Positions 11,692 through 12,849 of a stretch of DNA of 12,849 nucleotides are shown piece by piece (the first letter of the stretch is position 1; every line of letters begins with the position of its first letter). This DNA comes from Acidimicrobiales bacterium (GTDB lineage Bacteria > Actinomycetota > Acidimicrobiia > Acidimicrobiales > Palsa-688): the NCBI GenBank assembly GCA_030039575.1, contig JASHVH010000187.1, forward strand, positions 1 to 12,849. The letters are read 5' to 3'. Below the pieces are notes generated by a model. It had not been told where the DNA came from. It saw nothing but the letters and a program-made list of their open reading frames with translations, and made no database searches. The position numbers were made by a program, and so were the translations under genes.

Positions 11692-12849
11692 CCCCTCCAC
11701 GGATCCGGGCCGAGCGGGGGACGCAGCGCACGTGCAAGGGCTGGCCTCAGGAGGCGGCGCTGCGCATGCTCCATAACAACCTGGACCCGGAGGTGGCCGA
11801 GCACCCCGAGGCCCTGGTCGTCTACGGCGGCACCGGCCGGGCGGCGCGGGACTGGCCGTCGTTCTATGCCATCGAGGCGGCGCTGCGGGCGCTCGAGGAC
11901 GACGAGACGCTGCTGGTCCAGTCCGGCCGGCCCGTCGGCGTCTTCCGCACCCACGAGTGGGCGCCCCGAGTCCTTATCGCCAACGCCAACCTGGTCCCGG
12001 AGTGGGCGAACTGGGACGAGTTCCGCCGCCTCGAGCGGCTCGGGCTCACCATGTACGGCCAGATGACCGCCGGCAGCTGGATCTACATCGGTACTCAGGG
12101 GATCCTCCAGGGGACCTACGAGACCTTTGCCGCCATAGCCGACAAGCGCTTCGACGGCAGCCTGGTGGGGACGTTGACGGTCACCTGCGGCGCCGGTGGC
12201 ATGGGCGGCGCCCAGCCGCTCGCCGTGACCATGAACGGGGGCGTCGTCCTCTGCTGCGACGTCGACCCGAGCCGGGTCGAACGCCGGCTGCAGACCAGCT
12301 ACCTGGACACCGTGGCCCACGACCTGGACGAGGCGTTGGCCCTGGCCGAACAGGCGCGCCAAGACGCCCGGCCCCTGTCGATCGGGCTGGTGGCCAACGG
12401 GGCCGAGACCATCCCCGAGATCGCCCGCCGCCACGTACCGGTCGACATCGCCACCGACCAGACCCCGGCCCACGACCCGCTCAGCTACGTGCCCGAAGGG
12501 ATGAGCCTGGCGGAAGCGGCCGACCTGCGGGCCACCCGCCCGGCCGAGTACCTGAAGCGGGCGCGAGCGTCGATGGCGGCCCACTGTGCCGCGCTGGTCG
12601 ACCTGCTCGACCGGGGGGCCGAGGTGTTCGACTACGGCAACAGCCTGCGGGCCGAAGCCCGCCTCGGCGGCTTCGACCGGGCCTTCGACTACCCGGGCTT
12701 CGTCCCCGCCTATATCCGCCCCCTGTTCTGCGAGGGGAAGGGCCCGTTCCGGTGGGCCGCCCTCTCGGGTGACCCGGAAGACATCGCCGCCACCGACGCC
12801 GCCGTGCAGTCGCTGTTCCCGGACAACGACCGCCTGTGCCGTTGGCTTG
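11688..12849 (+). CDS. hutU: Urocanate hydratase (partial, runs off the right edge)
   Basis: The GTG at 11688 opens a frame of 387 codons that reaches the window end without a stop; the full family length is about 550 residues. It matches urocanase throughout: [19 protein letters not shown] (10-28), [16 protein letters not shown] (44-59), [20 protein letters not shown] (121-140) and [20 protein letters not shown] (165-184), which carries the glycine-rich NAD-binding loop. The right end, [20 protein letters not shown] (344-363), is another conserved block. The enzyme adds water to urocanate using NAD as an electrophilic cofactor, the second step of histidine breakdown in the cytoplasm. The catalytic Cys that family members have in the missing C-terminal part cannot be checked. 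It overlaps the MscS-like gene by 4 bp. No hutH is visible to the left. Confidence 0.95.
   Translation, partial: MTPPRIRAERGTQRTCKGWPQEAALRMLHNNLDPEVAEHPEALVVYGGTGRAARDWPSFYAIEAALRALEDDETLLVQSGRPVGVFRTHEWAPRVLIANANLVPEWANWDEFRRLERLGLTMYGQMTAGSWIYIGTQGILQGTYETFAAIADKRFDGSLVGTLTVTCGAGGMGGAQPLAVTMNGGVVLCCDVDPSRVERRLQTSYLDTVAHDLDEALALAEQARQDARPLSIGLVANGAETIPEIARRHVPVDIATDQTPAHDPLSYVPEGMSLAEAADLRATRPAEYLKRARASMAAHCAALVDLLDRGAEVFDYGNSLRAEARLGGFDRAFDYPGFVPAYIRPLFCEGKGPFRWAALSGDPEDIAATDAAVQSLFPDNDRLCRWL

Noticed and set aside
11490..12584. Minus-strand frame of 364 residues
   Set aside because: Antisense to hutU, which matches its family along its full visible length.
11957..12772. Plus-strand frame of 271 residues
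   Set aside because: Out-of-frame shadow of hutU, extremely Arg/Pro/Gly-rich.

Overview
The window is high-GC DNA with coding density and start-codon use (ATG, GTG and TTG) typical of an actinobacterium. The only lineage hint is the partial protein at the left edge. It carries the GYW-type, aromatic and glycine-rich surface repeat that is very common in Acidimicrobiia-like actinobacteria, so an uncultured acidimicrobial-type actinobacterium is a reasonable but unproven guess. No tRNA, rRNA, insertion sequence, phage gene or CRISPR array was seen.

Layout. (1) 1-5324 is a surface or glycan block. It holds the tail of a repeat protein, a coiled-coil protein of unknown function, two plus-strand GT4-type glycosyltransferases, a convergent minus-strand GT4 glycosyltransferase, and a shorter protein that looks like only the N-terminal half of a GT-B enzyme. 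The spaces between these genes hold short tandem and dispersed GC-rich repeats. (2) 5325-5713 is a gene-free spacer between convergent genes. It contains a family of 16-bp elements in both orientations that could form alternative hairpins. (3) 5714-8487 is a minus-strand block: a CsoR-type copper repressor, a multi-spanning permease of the ArsP/DUF318-like type, and a two-TM potassium channel with an RCK domain. A near-palindromic CsoR-type operator overlaps a good promoter in front of csoR. (4) 8695-10565, reading away from csoR, is a complete set of twin-arginine translocation genes: tatA, a tatB-like gene and tatC. (5) 10681-11691 is a shortened MscS-type channel with a long Ala/Pro-rich tail. 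It overlaps by four bases the start of a urocanate hydratase gene (hutU), which runs off the right edge.

The most striking observation is at the end of the permease gene. The protein begins a metal-binding YHS domain (DPVCG) and then stops at a TAA exactly where the family has its conserved Tyr. The same frame continues after the stop with the second half of the domain (WSCSDEC...). This is either a fresh nonsense mutation (or sequence error) or a read-through switch that adds or withholds a Cys pair from a probable copper permease. The other unusual features are three identical 8-bp repeats that each carry a Shine-Dalgarno core in front of csoR, a small leader ORF coupled through ATGA to a glycosyltransferase, and the alternating hairpin family near 5400-5595.
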